Translations under genes and position numbers: made by a program
Notes under the pieces: model-generated
Databases searched by the model: none
What the model was told of the DNA's origin: nothing
The model's input: the letters and a program-made list of their open reading frames with translations, nothing else
DNA from: Berberis thunbergii
Taxonomy: Eukaryota; Streptophyta; Magnoliopsida; Ranunculales; Berberidaceae
Assembly: GCA_003290165.1 (NCBI GenBank)
Contig: QNQO01010766.1
Span: 1 to 64,000, forward strand
Reading direction: 5' to 3'
Length of the DNA stretch: 64,000 bases
Part shown: in pieces, positions 46,611 to 57,641 of the stretch
Layout of the letters: every line of letters begins with the position of its first letter
How positions within the stretch are numbered: the first letter of the stretch is position 1

Positions 46611-47590
46611 TTGCTTTAATTTCTACCAACTTTACATGCTATCCTTGTGTAACCTTGGATTGACTTGGATTCCATGCCTGCAAAGAAGAAAAATATACAA
46701 ATGGGTGTTCGATTTGTCGCAATGTATCGCCAATACACCCAAGAAAACAGTGTGGTTACCAAATGGTATTCAAACTTGAAGAGAAATAGAGAGGATTTGA
46801 GTTGCAGTATTAGAAGGAAACCAAAATGGTTAAGAGATTGGAAACACACAAGAGTTTGAGAATATAACCGTTTTAACTGTTTGTGAAGAGACACAAAACT
46901 TATTTTTTTTCCAGGACATTTTATTGGAACCCCACACGTTGTTTTAGGCGTCATCCTTCGTTTCCGGACACTTGCCTCCCCTCGGGTGTGGGGTTCGTAT
47001 TATGAACACGGCTCAACTGCCCTCAAAACGCTTCATCACTTATTGAGACAAATTCAATCCTTTATATATTTCACATGACGTTGCTCACTTCTTGATAGGG
47101 GAAAACACGAAAAGCACAAGCATTGTCATATTCCTTAAAAAAATATTATTTCAACATGTAGCTCCTAACCTAAGTTCGTGTCTATGATTAACTTGAAAAT
47201 TATAGTGTAAGTTGAATCTAGGAGTACTCTGATTCATGAGCCCCTTTAGGGGCGAGGCCCGCGTGAGGCTCGTCCACCACCATCTATCATCCTCGAGATG
47301 CGCTCATGGGATTTTACTTGTTTCGATGCCTACACCTTTTTTTATCGACAATGCATAAAACGAATGCTCATAGGTCTTCAACTTCATTAATAAGGACATC
47401 CCTCCACTACACAAACAAATAAGGAACCTGAAACTGAAAGTTTTTTAAATATCGATATACATTGAGAGTTTTTAGATATTGATATACATCATGAATTTAT
47501 GACATCTAAATTCTAAAAAGCACATTTACTTTCATGCAAGCTACACTAAATATCTGTATTTATTAGTTGAAGAGTCCTTGAAAAATTCTA
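46611..47590. other. 5' flank of the intact gene and unassigned DNA
   Basis: Probably holds the leader and promoter of the minus-strand gene. A short hairpin (GAGCCCCTTTAGGGGC) lies at about 47240. Open frames here look like chance. Confidence 0.4.
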
Positions 47591-47593
47591 TAC

Positions 47594-47714
47594 TACCTTG
47601 TTTGGGTGTCTCTTTGGAGTTTTTGACACTTCTACCCCTTCTATAGATGGTGTTTATAGTTGTGTTTTACTGAGAATGAGAACCCAAAAGAGACACCCAA
47701 ACAAACAAAGCAGA
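47594..47714. mobile_element. Small MITE with CTTGTTTGGGTGTCTC ends
   Basis: TTGTTTGGGTGTCTCTTT near 47599 is mirrored by AAAAGAGACACCCAAACAA ending near 47709. The piece of about 115 bp folds on itself. No certain target duplication, so the superfamily is open. Confidence 0.6.
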
Positions 47715-47804
47715 ATAGAATTACTCAAATTCCTTTCTCAAGCTATCGAATTAAAGTCAGTCTAGATGTTTGACTGCAATCAATTGAATTCCACCCACAG
47801 TTGG

Positions 47805-47951
47805 GTAGAATCAAAGTCCTTAGGGCTGTGTGGGTTTGTCCCCCACGTCCTAGGTTCAAGTCCCACCTACGGCATAGTTTCTTCTTATGGTTGTTGACCT
47901 CGTAGGTCGTGTTGTTATCCTTGAAAACCCAGTTCCCTTCCAAAAAAAAAA
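47805..47951 (+). mobile_element. tRNA-derived SINE candidate
   Basis: A B-box-like GGTTCAAGTCC is at 47853-47863 and an A-box-like TAGGGCTGTGTGG about 30 bases before it, the spacing of an internal RNA polymerase III promoter. The piece ends in 10 A at 47942-47951. The short length and tail fit a plant SINE. The flanks GGGTAGAATCAAAG and GGGTGGGGAGAATTAAAA are similar but not clean target copies. Confidence 0.5.
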
Positions 47952-49150
47952 GTCTATGGGTGGGGAGAATTAAAATATGTTTGACTGCAAATGTGAATGC
48001 ATTGAACATTAACATACATCTCCAGATAAAAGATGAATTATGAAATGCAGACAAGAACACCAAATTGTTAAAACTGAAAATTAGAAAATTGAGGCCAGTT
48101 TTTGTTTGAGCTATGTAAACCAAATGGTGCAAGAATTCCAATTGTTTTCAATCAAAAAATCGAAAATGTCAATAATGGGGCATTTTCATTCTCTTGTAGG
48201 ATTCAAGAATTGTTGCAGAACTTGAACATTCAAGTCATCACATTGTATGTCAATGTCAATACCTTCTCACCAAATGGTGGTGCAATCTAGAACCCAAATC
48301 AACTCATACTACTCGAAAACATCGATTTCTAAACAATGGGTACATTCTATTCCTTCTCTATAATGAAATCAAAACATAACCCAATACATAAACATAAGAA
48401 TGAAAGAAAGAAAGAAAGAAAGAAAGAAAGAAGAAAGAAAGAAAGAAATGTATGTACCTGAGGACTTCTGTGATTCTTCCAAGGTCAAGCAATTCCCCAT
48501 CAAGTCAAATTCTCCACAAAAAAAAAAATTAAAAATGAACTTATCTCTCCATAAACACCTCTCAATCTCAAAAACAAGTAAATGGGGATCTGAAACACAA
48601 ATGAAATGAATTGGATCTGGCTGTGGTCTTAGGCCGGTGGAATGATCCCAATAATGGAGGTGGTGGTGGTGGGTGGGATGGAGGGATTGTTTAGATCACC
48701 AAAAGAGGAAGAGTTTTTGGAGAGATAAGCAAAAAATTGAATGTTTGTGATTTGTTTTTCATTCAAGTTTTCAGTTTGTTATTCTCTTCTTTCCTTTTTA
48801 TTGGTTTGGTTATCAACTTTCGCCGATTTAAGTGGAAGACCATTGGCATCTGGGGAGGGTCTTGTTTGTTCCTCAATTGCCCCTTGGTGTTCTCTTTTAT
48901 TACATATGTGCACTTTCTTTGTTTCTCATGATGAATTATGGGGGACAACGATATCTGCTGCTTTTGTTGACCTCTACTATTGAGCTTAGCTCACTTGATT
49001 CTGCCTTATCTGTCAGTGAACTCATTTATCAGTCATTACTCGTTTGAGCATCTTTGAAGATTGTGTGTGTTACCCGAGTCGCATTCTCTCAAAACTTTTA
49101 GGTTTTTCCACAGTTTCACATCTCTTATTGAACATGAGCTGTTCTACACA
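47952..49150. other. Unassigned stretch with a (GAAA)n microsatellite
   Basis: A GAAA-type tetranucleotide run occupies about 48401-48450. Otherwise no gene is supported; open frames near 48740-49050 overlap in several frames and look like chance. Confidence 0.45.
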
Positions 49151-49290
49151 GCGAGGAAACGGGCGAGGAAAGGGAGGGTGGGAGTCGTTCATTTCTTTCG
49201 GGATGTGCGCACAAAAATTGAAGGCACACATTTTGAGGAAAGTGAATGGCTCCCACCCCTCCACCTCCCTCCCTTCACTCGTTTCCTCGC
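49151..49290. mobile_element. Foldback element with GCGAGGAAACG ends
   Basis: GCGAGGAAACGGGCGAGG at the left pairs with CACTCGTTTCCTCGC at the right, and GGGAGGGTGGGAG with CTCCCACCCCTCC inside it. The 140 bp unit is far more GC-rich than its surroundings. Flanks ACACA and CATTT show no target duplication. Confidence 0.6.
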
Positions 49291-49986
49291 CATTTAGAAT
49301 TTATGATTGAACATTCATAATGGCTCAGTCATGAGTACATGCACGAATCACACTTTCTCAAAACTCTTAATGGTGTATAGTAACAAAATATACAAGAGAA
49401 AAACATTCAGATGTAAGTTTCTACGTCAAGAAAATATTTTGGAGAATTGTACATTTTGTTGTATTATATTTATTTTTTATTGAATATAAGTTTATATAAG
49501 CTAAGTTCTATCTAATCTTGTTAAAACAAAAAAATTAAAATTTATTATAAAAAATAATGTCTTATTCTGACTTTTCCAATCTAAATTTCCTATTATGATT
49601 TTTATTCTTTTAATTATATTGACTTTCTTATTCTAACTTTCATTCTTTAATTATTATAGTTTTCCTTGTGAATCAATCTTGGACTTGAGCGTAGCTATGT
49701 TGATTGCAAGTCCTGCATATTTTAGCATGCCCTCGCAAACTGGACATATAGACACAGATGAAATGTGCAACTTGAAACTTTGAAGTCTGATTCGGTGAAT
49801 AAATCATGATTATTGAGTGAAACTGCTAATAGTTCGACTCAAGTTAGCATGACTATCAAATTCTGATAATTTTGGATAATTCTGATATGAAAATGGGTAT
49901 GGTAGACTTCTCGAGTGAAGCTATTAATGGTTCGACAAAATTATCCATATGATCGACACATTTACACACGGTTCTTTTGAAGTATT
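49291..49986. other. Unassigned AT-rich stretch
   Basis: No gene or repeat recognised. Confidence 0.4.
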
Positions 49987-50575
49987 AATGGAGATGAGGT
50001 TGTGTGTGTGTGTGTCAGTGAAATCCTCGATGGTTGTACTCAAAAGAAATTGGGAAACAATTGAGAGAGAGAAGAGAGAATTTTTCAAATCAAGGTACAA
50101 GTGAAGTGAATTTGGTCTGTTCATTTGATACCTCTTCTTCTTGTTCTTCTTCCTTCAACTTTGGCAGCAATAATAGAGTAAAAGAGTTATTGAGAGAGTC
50201 TTTTATGGGGGCCAAATGATTCATTTTGCCTCACTTTTGGACCAATGGGTATAGGTTTTGTGCAGGGTCTTGTAATTGTTATTCCATTTTTCATCCCCTT
50301 GTACATGTGTGTGTTTATTACTTTGCTCTTGGTTTCTATTTAAATATGGTATTGATTGATGGGATGTAAGATGGGTGGGTTGGACAGAAGATTGTGGTTG
50401 GTTCATGATTTGGTGGGATCAAGAGAGAATCATGCATGTCAATGGAATGGGTCCAACTCAGATCAGGTGTGCTCAACTAATCATTTGATTTTGTTCAATA
50501 AAATTTTTTTTATTTAGTGAAAGGAATAGCTACATTTTGTTAGAAACTTGTATTCAATAAGTATAGATATATTAC
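49987..50575 (+). repeat. Duplicated segment, copy 2
   Basis: Second copy of 35732-36366 in the same orientation, lacking about 70 bases in the middle and with few substitutions. It runs on into TATTACATTTTTGTTTC where copy 1 has the long-TIR element, so it shows the site without that element, though the right flank of copy 1 does not match it. Confidence 0.8.
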
Positions 50576-51151
50576 ATTTTTGTTTCACTGATTGAATTTG
50601 AAGTTATTTTCTTAGGCAATTGAAACAAGAAATGAAATTCCAAACAAAATTTTGGTGTCAAATGTGCACAAAACAAGAGAGTTTTATCCTATTGGGCTAA
50701 GGGCAAGGCAGTTTTATTTATGACAATGTGTTATTGTGTTTAAAGAATCAAAATTCATGTAACTGACTTTAAAAGTATCGAGAATGAGCTTTGATGATGA
50801 TGATGATAATGAATGGGCAGTGCTATAAGACTAACATCACTTAGGTGATTGGGTTTTTGATGGGCTCTAACAAAAGGCAGATCTATGGGTGGCAGTATGT
50901 GACTAGAGCCTGATCACGGGACGCAATGACTAAACTTTATAGTATACATAATTAGAAAATTTGGGTTAGACAAAGTATGACATGAAAATCAACTGTCTAA
51001 AAATCTCTAATTGTTGACTCCGGGTTGGAGGGAAGTCATATCACTAACTAAAGCTGAGTGAGTTTTTGATTACTTAGACTTTGGCTGTTCCATATCTGAT
51101 AACTCCATTAATAAATGACTGATTATTATTTACATTCATATTTTGCATATG
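50576..51151. other. Unassigned; upstream flank of the tRNA gene
   Basis: No gene supported. Confidence 0.4.
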
Positions 51152-51223
51152 ATCAGAGTGGCGCAGCGGAAGCGTGGTGGGCCCATAACCCACAGGTCCC
51201 AGGATCGAAACCTGGCTCTGATA
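51152..51223 (+). tRNA. trnM(i): tRNA-Met, initiator type, anticodon CAU
   Basis: The 72 nt sequence starts ATCAGAGTGGCGCAGCGGAA and ends ACCTGGCTCTGATA. The acceptor arms ATCAGAG and CTCTGAT pair; the anticodon CAT is at 51184-51186 in the loop flanked by GGTGGG/CCCACC-type stem; the T arm keeps AGGATCGAAACCT, with the A at the usual T position that marks plant initiators. It has no intron and is followed by a T-rich stretch with TTTTTT at 51231-51236, a polymerase III stop. All arms look intact, so it should be functional. Confidence 0.97.
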
Positions 51224-51622
51224 AATTTCTATTTTTTCCTGTTTGAGATCATCTTCTTAATTGCCCATGTCATCCCATTTTTCTTTTCATCTTCTCTTCT
51301 TTCTATTGATTTGGTGACGGTGATGAATACTTATCAACTACTACCTTTTTTATAATGCTCAACTTAAATGAAGTTTGTCTTTTTAAGCAATTCTCTTATG
51401 ATTATGCAACCATTTGTTAGAGGAATCCTCACTAACACAAAACTCTGCTATATCGCAGGAGCTTGCACGAGGGCCAATTTTTTTTGCCCTCGCATAGGTT
51501 CATACTACTGGAGAACTCACACTCGCAGGGGAGGGTGTGGTGGTGTTGCTCTATCAGTTGCTGTGAAGAAAAGAAAAAAAGGTGGAGAAGAAGATGAATA
51601 GTGAGTGAAATAAGGTTTATAT
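51224..51622. other. Unassigned stretch after the tRNA gene
   Basis: No gene supported. Confidence 0.4.
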
Positions 51623-52091
51623 CAGCGTTCTAAAAATCGGCTGAGGTGGCCGTCTGGGCGGGTTTTTAAAAAAAAAAATTTATTTCCAGTTTGTAAAAAA
51701 TAAAAAATAAAGATTTTTTTAATACATTTTGTATATGTATCTTGAAATTGAATTGGAAGTAATTTATATGCTATTATACTTAACTTTTATAAATTAAAAT
51801 AATAATTAATAAATAAATAAACCGATTAATAGAGGGTGTAGACGGAGAGAACAACCGTTAAAGAATTGGATGAAGGCGGTGAAGAAAGACATCATTGAGT
51901 TTGAATTAGGTGAGAATATGTGAGAAGACTGCATTGCCTGGAAAACCAAAATCCATGTCGCCGACCTCGAGAATATCGGAAATGGACTTTGATGATGAAT
52001 AAAAAAAAATCTGGCTAGACTCCTTTTAGTCATTTTGGCGCTAGTCTCTTGCTCGCTGCCTGTTTACCGCCTAACGATTTTTAGAACACTG
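51623..52091. mobile_element. Non-autonomous hAT element with CAG(T/C)GTTCTAAAAATCG ends
   Basis: Left end CAGCGTTCTAAAAATCGG and right end CGATTTTTAGAACACTG are terminal inverted repeats of about 17 bases. Flanks GTTTATAT (51615-51622) and ATTTATAT (52092-52099) match at 7 of 8, the hAT target size. The 469 bp interior has no transposase. Confidence 0.85.
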
Positions 52092-52856
52092 ATTTATATT
52101 AGTGGTGTCTTTCAGCTCATCTAAAAAAAGAATAATGATGTTGTTCAGCAAAAGTAATGGTGTAAAAAACTAAGAGCCTTTCCAATAATGAGGTATCTGC
52201 ATCACTCATAGTGGTGTCAATTAAACAAGTCTACCACCATATACTGAACATATCCATTTCATTAACATACCTAATCACTATGGTATAGGGTTGAAATTCC
52301 CTACTCCAAAGAATTCACTTCGTTCTCGATCCAATAGTGTGCCACCAACATTCTCCATTCTTATGATACATAGTAAATGATTTATGGAAAAGAGAAGTTT
52401 TTTATATTTTCTTTTGTAAGAGGAGAGACCAAACCTCGACAACATGGTGCAATCAATATTCAACTTTGATCACTTATATATTGTTGATTGTAGACTTTAC
52501 TATTTTTTGCGATAAAACACAAAGATTATTATTAAAAAGACGAAGACACAAAGTACAATCCTAAAACAAAGACCGCCATGACACCATGAACATGTCAAAA
52601 AACATGTCCCTAAAAATATTACATGCCTTAAGCTTATTATTCTCCACAATAATTTTTTTTATTATTATTGTAGACTCGAAATAAACATATCCTTAAAAAC
52701 TAGTTTAACTCTAGCATTGAGCCTTAGGAATCCTCTTAGGATTGAACATGGAGGGTCAAAGTGAGGTTTTTTGTTGTTGTTAGGATTTAGGTCTAACTAA
52801 GGTAAACCATCTTTGTAATTTTCTCTAAAAGAGACCTCTCATGCATGGAGCACTAC
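52092..52856. other. Unassigned stretch with a reverse LINE tail
   Basis: TTTTTTGCGATAAAACACAA (52504 on) followed by AGATTATTATT resembles the reversed LINE tail seen at 35208. The rest shows no gene. Confidence 0.4.
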
Positions 52857-53712
52857 TGTCATGCCTCGATTTTCAAAGAAAACGAAAATCCTAAAAATTC
52901 ACGTAGGATTATCTGTTTTCCCCAAAATTTGGGACGTGAAAATTCAATAATAACATAAACAAATAGCAGCATGAACTAAACATCTGAAACAAGTAAAAAA
53001 AAAAATCTAACCCGGTGAGACTCTGACATTGCTAGCTCACTAGCGGAACTCCAGTACGCAGCTCAAAATCTCTAAACCTGAAAGGCTAATCGGCTACATT
53101 CCAAAAGAAATGTACCCAAGAAGCAAAAGCTCACTCGGGTCAGCAATAAAGCTGTTGTGAGAAATCTTCATCCCAAAATCAATAAATCCGCACATGACAA
53201 CATTAAAATAAACCAAACAATAAATAACCACACCATCAGGTAGTTCCTCAATGAGGCAATGGTGTTATACACAAAACAAAATAAATCTCGCTTCTTTTCC
53301 ACAATCGCACTCTCCTCCCTTGCCGAACACACCTCACCCAAGTGTGCCTCCCTTGCCTTCGAAACCACTCGGAGTGTACATGTTTCAAGTGGGGTGCCAC
53401 CTCGAGGAACATGTCATCTCACCCGAAGTTCGATCCATGGCAAGCATTTCCTAAATCTACACGTGCAACCGAACTCACATGGAACGGTGCACCGATATGC
53501 AAGCAAGTCTGCATACTCATAATATCACACGTATACAAGCAAGTCTGTATACAAAAATTTCTTTTCTTTTCACATTCCTTTTTTTTTTTCGGAGTTGTGG
53601 AAGAGAGCATAAAAATAAATAAATCCTCAAAACTCTTTTATGGTGACGCTTTGTCAACCATAAATAAATCAATCACAGTATCCACCATTCTTTTGGGGAA
53701 CAAGTAATATTT
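52857..53712 (+). repeat. LTR-like dispersed repeat, copy 2 (inverted relative to 1-1110)
   Basis: Starts TGTCATGCCTCGATTTTCAA, the form of many plant gypsy LTR starts, and matches the reverse complement of 1-1110 at about 93 percent where the two align. It lacks the 320 bp present in copy 1. The far boundary is unknown because copy 1 leaves the window at its equivalent of 53712. Confidence 0.75.
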
Positions 53713-54879
53713 GACACATTGCCAATTCACATATCTCATCTCTTTGCATCATATGAAAAACAATATGCATGCCAATTCGCATAACAATACAAATACTCAA
53801 ACTAAAACAAGTGCTCAGTTAAATTTCAGCCAATATCTATTACTAGAAAATTTTCTTCTATTTTATGTTATGCAATTGGAATCAATCTCGCCAGCTATGT
53901 AAATAAGTCCAAAAAAATACTCCAAAGATAATATTTTCCAGGTCATGATCAAAAGAGCATATGACCATGAGATACATTAGGAATTAAGCAAAATTGACTC
54001 ATTTCATTCTTGTAAAACTTCCCCAAATCCATCTTCTATTTCATTAAGGAATTTCATCAAACAAATGAGCATTGTATCTATAACCTTTGACAATCAACGA
54101 CAAATATTTCTAATAGTGGCACAATAGTTTGACAACCAACTTTAATAAACCGTATGGACACATATGATGAATTTCAATTTCAACCCGATGGGATTTGACA
54201 ATCCAAAACGCATATACATCTACTACCTAAATGTGGTCACCTCTGATCTAACCTATGAGATACAATTTGTCCAAATTTTCTTCACGATAACACTCAGGGG
54301 TTCCTAGTCTTACACAAACCCTACCCAATCACATGCTTTTCTAATGATAATGATGACATAGAAAACCCCGAATGTCTTGACAGTTGCCTAAAATCAATGT
54401 GAACTACAATGGGTATCCATTCATTCATTCAAACCCCATCAATTTAATCTACCAAGTTAAGGGCAAAATCAGGAAGAAAGAAAATGGGGTTTAATCAAAG
54501 TAGATTAAACACACAACACATATGACCAAAACCATCACATAAAACAAACTGAAAGGGGTAAAAGAGAACTCACATAGAGAATGAAAGAAGACTCACATCC
54601 ATGAAAATAAAAACCCCATCATCAAATCCTAAAAATACCTAATTCAGTCAAGAAACAAGGATTACAAGATACAGGGAATAAGAAAACTCACTGGATGAAA
54701 TGGCAAACCGTAAAAGATTGTGCAGCTACAACCAAACAGAACCATCCCTTTTCTTCCCCTTTTCTTCTTCAACTCGTCCTTCTTTTCCCAACAGTTCGAC
54801 GCCTTCTTCTTTGATCTTCTTCCTCTTCCTTCTTTATCTTCTTCCACCTCTTTCTTTTGTTCGTCTTCTTTCTTTCTGG
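53713..54879. other. Unassigned; possible continuation of the LTR-like element
   Basis: No gene is supported. A Lys/Glu-rich minus-strand frame at 54662-54898 is low complexity, but its upstream end merges with the WDR6-like pseudogene. Confidence 0.4.
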
Positions 54880-56151
54880 CTTCACAAATGCAAAGCAATT
54901 CCTACTCTCTAGGACATCACCAAGAAAATAGGAATGAGAATGTCTCCATCCACCACAAGGGAATTGTAGAGCCTTTATTTCAGTCAGTAAGTTTCATATG
55001 ATAAAATCGACCGAAAGAAAAGCCTATAGCATATTTACCACATGCCAGGTCTTCACCAGAATTGTCAACAGCAGAAACAGATTCTATAAAGCTTAATTCT
55101 TTCACCTGCTTCATCCCTGTGAACTTCAAACTTCTCCATGCGGTCAAAAATAAAATAGCATATACATCCATCACTTCTAGTTGATCGGATTTCAATTTGA
55201 TTGTAACTTAATGTGGAGACTGGGATGCTGGTTGAGCTTGATATCCCATGAGCTCCCTTGAAATAATTCATTGGAGAGATCTTCAAATCTGTCACAATTG
55301 GAAGTATCTAGCAGGCATTTCTTCAATGGAAACATGGAAAGGTAGTTACCAGTTACCACATACTAGCACCTGTTCATCCAATGATGCATCCAAACATACT
55401 ATCCTACTTGTCTCAAAATATGATGTGAACTCTGTAATCAGAAGAGCATCATGCATTCCTTTAGCTATATCAGATACTGAGTGAGAAGGACCAGTTAACC
55501 TCCACATCTTTAATTTGCCTCTAGGATCGGCTAAGAAGATGTAACTGCATCCCAACGACTTGCACCAGTAAGTTCCCAAGAGTTGTCACTCTAATCCTGT
55601 TGACCAAGTAAAATACGACCCACTTCCAGAATACAAAGGCCAGTAACAACTTTGACAACTGTAACGTTTCCTTTACCATCACCAACTACAATCCAATCCT
55701 CCATGTCTGCAGAGAGATTTGATAGGTTTCTGGGCAATATGTCCATACAAACAATTAGTACTTCTTCGCTGATGCAGGCAAGTTTAGTCCTTCTCACATC
55801 CCCAGCATGAGAAAGTTTAACATGATACATATACCCTTGGTTTGTAGCAACATACAGTGTATCCTCCCTTGTGAAGAGCATGCAACGTACATATTCACTT
55901 TTGTTGTCCATGATTCCAACCTTATCTGACAAATTCGGGACAAAAATAGCAAAAATCTGTGTCCTGTCGTTGATCCCTTTTCGGACTTCATTCTGATCAA
56001 TTGAACCCATAGATAATGAAGTATCCAACAGATGCACCTTCACTGCAGAGTCAAACCCAGCAGTGATAAGAAGTGACAATCTTGGATCGTATGCACACCA
56101 CCAAATGCCTCTCCCTGATAGATAAACACCTACGTGCCCCCAATCTGCCAT
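54880..56151 (-). pseudogene. WDR6-like: WDR6-like WD40 gene fragment, truncated and frameshifted
   Basis: Reading leftward from 56151: GRGIWWCAYDPRLSLLITAG and FDSAVKVHLLD, then EDWIVVGDGKGNVTVVKV, then GTYWCKSLGCSYIFLADPRG (about 55579), VCLDASLDEQVLVCG, MNYFKGAHGISS (about 55265), KQVKELSFIESVSAVDNS and finally a CGGWRHSHSY-type run near 54930. This order fits the middle of the plant WDR6 homologue (a WD40 regulator of tRNA 2'-O-methylation in other eukaryotes). The real protein is much longer, so both ends are missing. A TGA lies just before the GTYWC run, frameshifts are needed near 55610 and 55140, and another TGA near 54990. The open part, 55591-56151 (186 codons), could still be translated. 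Confidence 0.8.
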
Positions 56152-56485
56152 TCCTTCTATCCACCATCTCGCCTCCAGATCGCAGCCCCTCTCAACAGTT
56201 TCGTCTCACCATCAGCCACCATTGAGAAAAATCGTGAAGAAGGGAAAAGGGAAAAGGAAGGAGAAAAAAAGGAGAGAAGAAAAATAGGGTTATTCTCTTT
56301 ATAAGGTGGGCGGCTATTCACCCCCACCAAATTTTCTAATGCACCCACCCTCCTTCACAAAATAAAACCCTACTTATTAGTTTAATAAAAGCCCAAAACC
56401 AAGCCCAAATACAATTGACTAACAACCCATCAACATTAAGGTTTACAAAAGAATTTTTTTTATATTTATTTAATTAGGCGGGTAT
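56152..56485. other. Upstream flank of the WDR6-like fragment
   Basis: No gene supported. Could serve as a leader for the open part of the pseudogene, but nothing proves it. Confidence 0.35.
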
Positions 56486-56850
56486 TACAATATATACAAC
56501 TCAAAATAATCTCATCCCGAGATTCGGTAGAGGAAGGTAAGTAGGAAATTAATTCTTAAATAAACAACTACACATCACATGGACAAACAAATAGATCATA
56601 CGTATGCCCATAACTTAATGAATACAATCACACAAAAATATAAAAAGATTCAGTAAGTACAAAAATTACGGGGTGCTAAAATATATACAACTCAAAAGAA
56701 TTTCGTCCAGAGATTCGGTAGAGGAAAGAAAGTTAAGCGAATTTCAAAAAATACCACTTGTCAAACGAAAGAAGATTTTAAAAATAAAAATTTCAATTGA
56801 ATTTTAGTTGCATAAATTTTTATTGCCATTGAAAAAGTACGGGTGTTACA
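56486..56850 (-). mobile_element. Gypsy-type LTR junction fragments
   Basis: AATATATACAACTCAAAA and GAGATTCGGTAGAGGAA occur twice, at about 56490-56535 and 56680-56726. On the minus strand this reads ...CGGGATGAGATT...TTTGAGTTGTATATATTGTAATACCC, the form of a plant Ty3/gypsy 3' internal end running into an LTR that starts near a TAATACCC or TAGCACCCC block. The stretch ends GGGTGTTACA at 56849. It is a short remnant, perhaps one LTR of about 170 bp inside another. Confidence 0.55.
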
Positions 56851-57062
56851 ACTACAAAGGCGTTTATTTGGGTTCCCCCACTCATAGCACTCTCTGTTGG
56901 ACAAATCCAATAATGTGGGCACACATATGTAATATAATATGTATTGCTATCTTAAAGTGTAGTCCATCTAATATGTGATCTAATAGGGGTGTTGGACTAT
57001 AAGGTATTAATAAATAACATGGTGTAACTAAAGATGTAATTTCTAATTCAATGAGGGGCAAA

Positions 57063-57641
57063 ATTGAAAATTCACAGCCCTTAAGTTGAAGGGTTATGAC
57101 TTACGAGCATTATAATATGGCTTGGTCCTCGATTGAGCGTTGTGCGTGAAAAGAGATAACCTTTGGCATTGTCTTCTGCATCCTCTCAACAGAGAATCTA
57201 AGGAAACGCTTCAATCAATCGGAAAATCCAAACTCATCACAATCAAAGGAAAAATCACAATGGATCAAGGTATGTTTCTATTTTTCTTATTTCCATTGAA
57301 TCAACTAGAGTCTTAAGTTTTTTGTTTAAATACAACAATTGGTATCAGAGCATTGAAAATTCACAGCCCGTAAGTTGAAGGGTTATGACTTACGAGCATT
57401 ATAATATGGCTTGGTCCCCGATTGAGCGTTGTGTGTGAAAAGAGATAACCTTTGGCATTGTCTTCTGTATCCTCTCAACAGAGAATCTAAGGAAACGCTT
57501 GAATCAATCGGAAGATCCAAACTCATCACAATCAAAGGGAAAATCGCTATGGATCAAGGTATGTTTTTATTCTTCTTATTTCCATTGAATCAACTAGAGT
57601 CTTAAGTTTTTTGTTTAAATACAACAATTGGTATCAGAGCA
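57063..57641 (+). repeat. 290 bp tandem duplication of the Copia LTR end and primer site
   Basis: ATTGAAAATTCACAGCCC begins at 57063 and 57352, and both copies end with CAATTGGTATCAGAGCA. They differ at only a few positions. Confidence 0.9.

Noticed and set aside
46616..46954. A 112-aa minus-strand gene upstream of the intact gene
   Set aside because: It leads directly into the start of the intact gene, has no domain and probably covers its leader and a leader intron.
48732..49310. A cluster of small genes
   Set aside because: Several overlapping short frames on both strands with no domain or splice support; part overlaps the palindromic unit at 49151-49290.
54662..54912. A Lys/Glu-rich nuclear protein
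   Set aside because: Simple-sequence frame open on both strands; its start belongs to the WDR6-like fragment.
57340..57641. Two adjacent Copia elements because of two primer sites
   Set aside because: The second primer site is part of a 290 bp tandem duplication; there is only one coding region and no second LTR start.
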